Positions 5,101-6,187 of a stretch of 6,187 nucleotides of DNA are shown here, piece by piece. Both the position numbers and the translations under genes were made by a program. Within the stretch, counting starts at the first letter, position 1. Every line of letters starts with the position of its first letter. The notes under the pieces were generated by a model. It saw nothing but the letters and a program-made list of their open reading frames with translations, ran no database searches and was not told the origin of the DNA. Origin of the DNA: JBKPNX01 sp046732855 (GTDB lineage: Bacteria > Pseudomonadota > Alphaproteobacteria > Geminicoccales > Geminicoccaceae); NCBI GenBank assembly GCA_046732855.1, contig JBKPNX010000214.1, positions 1-6,187 on the forward strand, written 5' to 3'.

Positions 5101-6187
5101 ATGACAACCAGCAAAGGTGGCCGAATGGGCCGGAGTGATGACGAGAGCCATCGGTCGGCTCGAGCTCGAGCGACAGAGCCCGATGCAGGGGCACGCTCGG
5201 GGAATGGCCGGGCCGACCGGGTCGCCGGACCGACGGAGACTAACGCTGCAGTGCCCTCGACGTGGGTGCCCTTCGCTATGTATGCGGAGGCGACCGCTCG
5301 GTGGCTGCCGGAGCAGGTGGCGAAGGCCTGGGCGGGGGCGCTCCCGGACATGAGCAAGGCACCCAAGCCTGCCTCCGGCTTCGCCAAGGACGCCTGGGAC
5401 TACTGGGTCGATTCCTGCCAGCGCACCGTTCTGTTCTGGGACGTGATGCGCAAACGCGGCAATCAGGCGATCGAGCACTATCAGAAAGGCAAGCCGCCGG
5501 TCCTGGTGTTCGATTACGAGCTGGTGGTCGACGGCCGCAGCCTCGAGCGGCCGGTCAACTACATGCTGCTTCGCATCAAGCCGGATCCCGGCATCGAGCT
5601 CGATCCGAACAAGCGACCGTTCGTGATCGTCGACCCGCGCGCCGGGCACGGCCCCGGCATCGGCGGGTCCAAGGAGGCGAGCCAGGTTGGCGTCGCCTTG
5701 CGCGCGGGTCACCCTGTGTATTTCGTTGCGTTTTATCCCGAACCCGAGCCCGGCCAGACCATCGCCGACATCGGCTGGGCCGAGGCGCAGTTCCTGCGCA
5801 AGGTGCAGGAGCTGCATCCCGAGGCCGTCGGCAAGCCGGTGGTGGTCGGCAACTGCCAGGCCGGGTGGGCGATCATGATGCTGGCCGCCGCCGCGCCGGA
5901 TCTGGTCGGTCTCGTCAGCATCGCGGGCTCGCCGCTGTCCTACTGGGCGGGCGTCGAGGGCAAGAACCCGTTGCGCTACATGGGCGGCCTGCTCGGCGGC
6001 ACCTGGCTCACCTCGCTCTGCGGCGATCTCGGCGACGGCAAGTTCGACGGCGCCTACTTGGTCGAGAACTTCGAGAAGCTGAACCCGGCCAACACGCTCT
6101 GGACCAAGCAGTACAATCTTTATTCCAGGATCGATACCGAGGAACCGCGCTACCTCGGCTTCGAGAAGTGGTGGGGTGGCTATTTTC
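5101..6187 (+). CDS. DUF3141 protein, PhaC-like alpha/beta hydrolase fold (3' end beyond window)
   Basis: The first 362 codons of a protein matching DUF3141, a family often annotated as polyhydroxyalkanoate synthase-like. After an Arg/Ala/Gly-rich variable N-terminus (about residues 1-55), it shows a helical part with FAKDAWDYWVDSCQRTVLFWDVMRKRGN, a strand region (PPVLVFDYELVVDG), the alpha/beta core start PFVIVDPRAGHGPGIGGSKEASQ, the strand VYFVAFYPEPEPGQT, and the nucleophile elbow VVVGNCQAGWA with Cys252. This resembles the GxCxGG lipase-like box of PHA synthases, so a thioester-linked acyl enzyme is plausible, but no activity is established for the family that I know. The Asp and His partners should lie beyond the window. 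The ATG at 5101 has GGGGGA close upstream; ATG 5125 has AAAGGTGG five bases upstream and is an equally good start. It is probably cytoplasmic, and possibly co-transcribed with the 143-aa gene. Confidence 0.9.
   Translation, partial: MTTSKGGRMGRSDDESHRSARARATEPDAGARSGNGRADRVAGPTETNAAVPSTWVPFAMYAEATARWLPEQVAKAWAGALPDMSKAPKPASGFAKDAWDYWVDSCQRTVLFWDVMRKRGNQAIEHYQKGKPPVLVFDYELVVDGRSLERPVNYMLLRIKPDPGIELDPNKRPFVIVDPRAGHGPGIGGSKEASQVGVALRAGHPVYFVAFYPEPEPGQTIADIGWAEAQFLRKVQELHPEAVGKPVVVGNCQAGWAIMMLAAAAPDLVGLVSIAGSPLSYWAGVEGKNPLRYMGGLLGGTWLTSLCGDLGDGKFDGAYLVENFEKLNPANTLWTKQYNLYSRIDTEEPRYLGFEKWWGGYF

Noticed and set aside
5011..5817. Minus-strand 268-codon open frame opposite the DUF3141 gene
   Set aside because: The plus strand encodes a clear DUF3141 protein; the minus product shows no recognisable domain.

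Overview
GC-rich chromosomal DNA, most likely from a member of the Pseudomonadota. The evidence is a YiaW/YiaV-type (DUF3302 + HlyD) inner-membrane pair, an RND-type periplasmic adaptor lipoprotein, a DUF4410 lipoprotein and a DUF3141 (PhaC-like) protein. Nothing in the window fixes the genus, and I see no rRNA, tRNA, CRISPR array, transposase or att site.

Layout. Bases 1-4222 are coded on the minus strand. In transcription order these are: a DUF4410 lipoprotein (4222-3518); an upstream region with a palindrome (about 3305-3517); an RND-type periplasmic adaptor (3304-2161) broken by two single-base deletions; a 183-base gap with three perfect stem-loops (1978-2160); a DUF3302/YiaW-like small membrane protein starting at TTG (1977-1603); a YiaV-like HlyD protein (1603-449) joined to it by a TGATG overlap; and the first 135 codons of a class I fructose-bisphosphate aldolase (405-1, cut by the window edge). 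Adaptor to aldolase could be one transcription unit, with the YiaW-YiaV-aldolase part the tightest.

A divergent intergenic region (4223-4527) separates this from plus-strand genes: an unrecognised 143-aa soluble protein (4528-4959), a doubtful 26-codon ORF (4979-5059), and the first 362 codons of a DUF3141 protein with a Cys nucleophile motif (5101 to the window end).

How the genes may work together. YiaW and YiaV are a known adjacent pair; YiaV is a membrane-anchored adaptor with an inner-membrane end and a long periplasmic hairpin. The RND adaptor upstream has no RND pump gene beside it, so it is an orphan and, as read, a pseudogene (or it carries sequencing indels). The aldolase is a central-carbon enzyme whose link to the export genes is positional only. 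On the plus strand the 143-aa protein and DUF3141 protein may be co-transcribed. I found no clear new system. The points most worth checking are the doubly frameshifted orphan adaptor, the structured intercistronic gap, and the uncharacterised 143-aa protein next to the PhaC-like gene.
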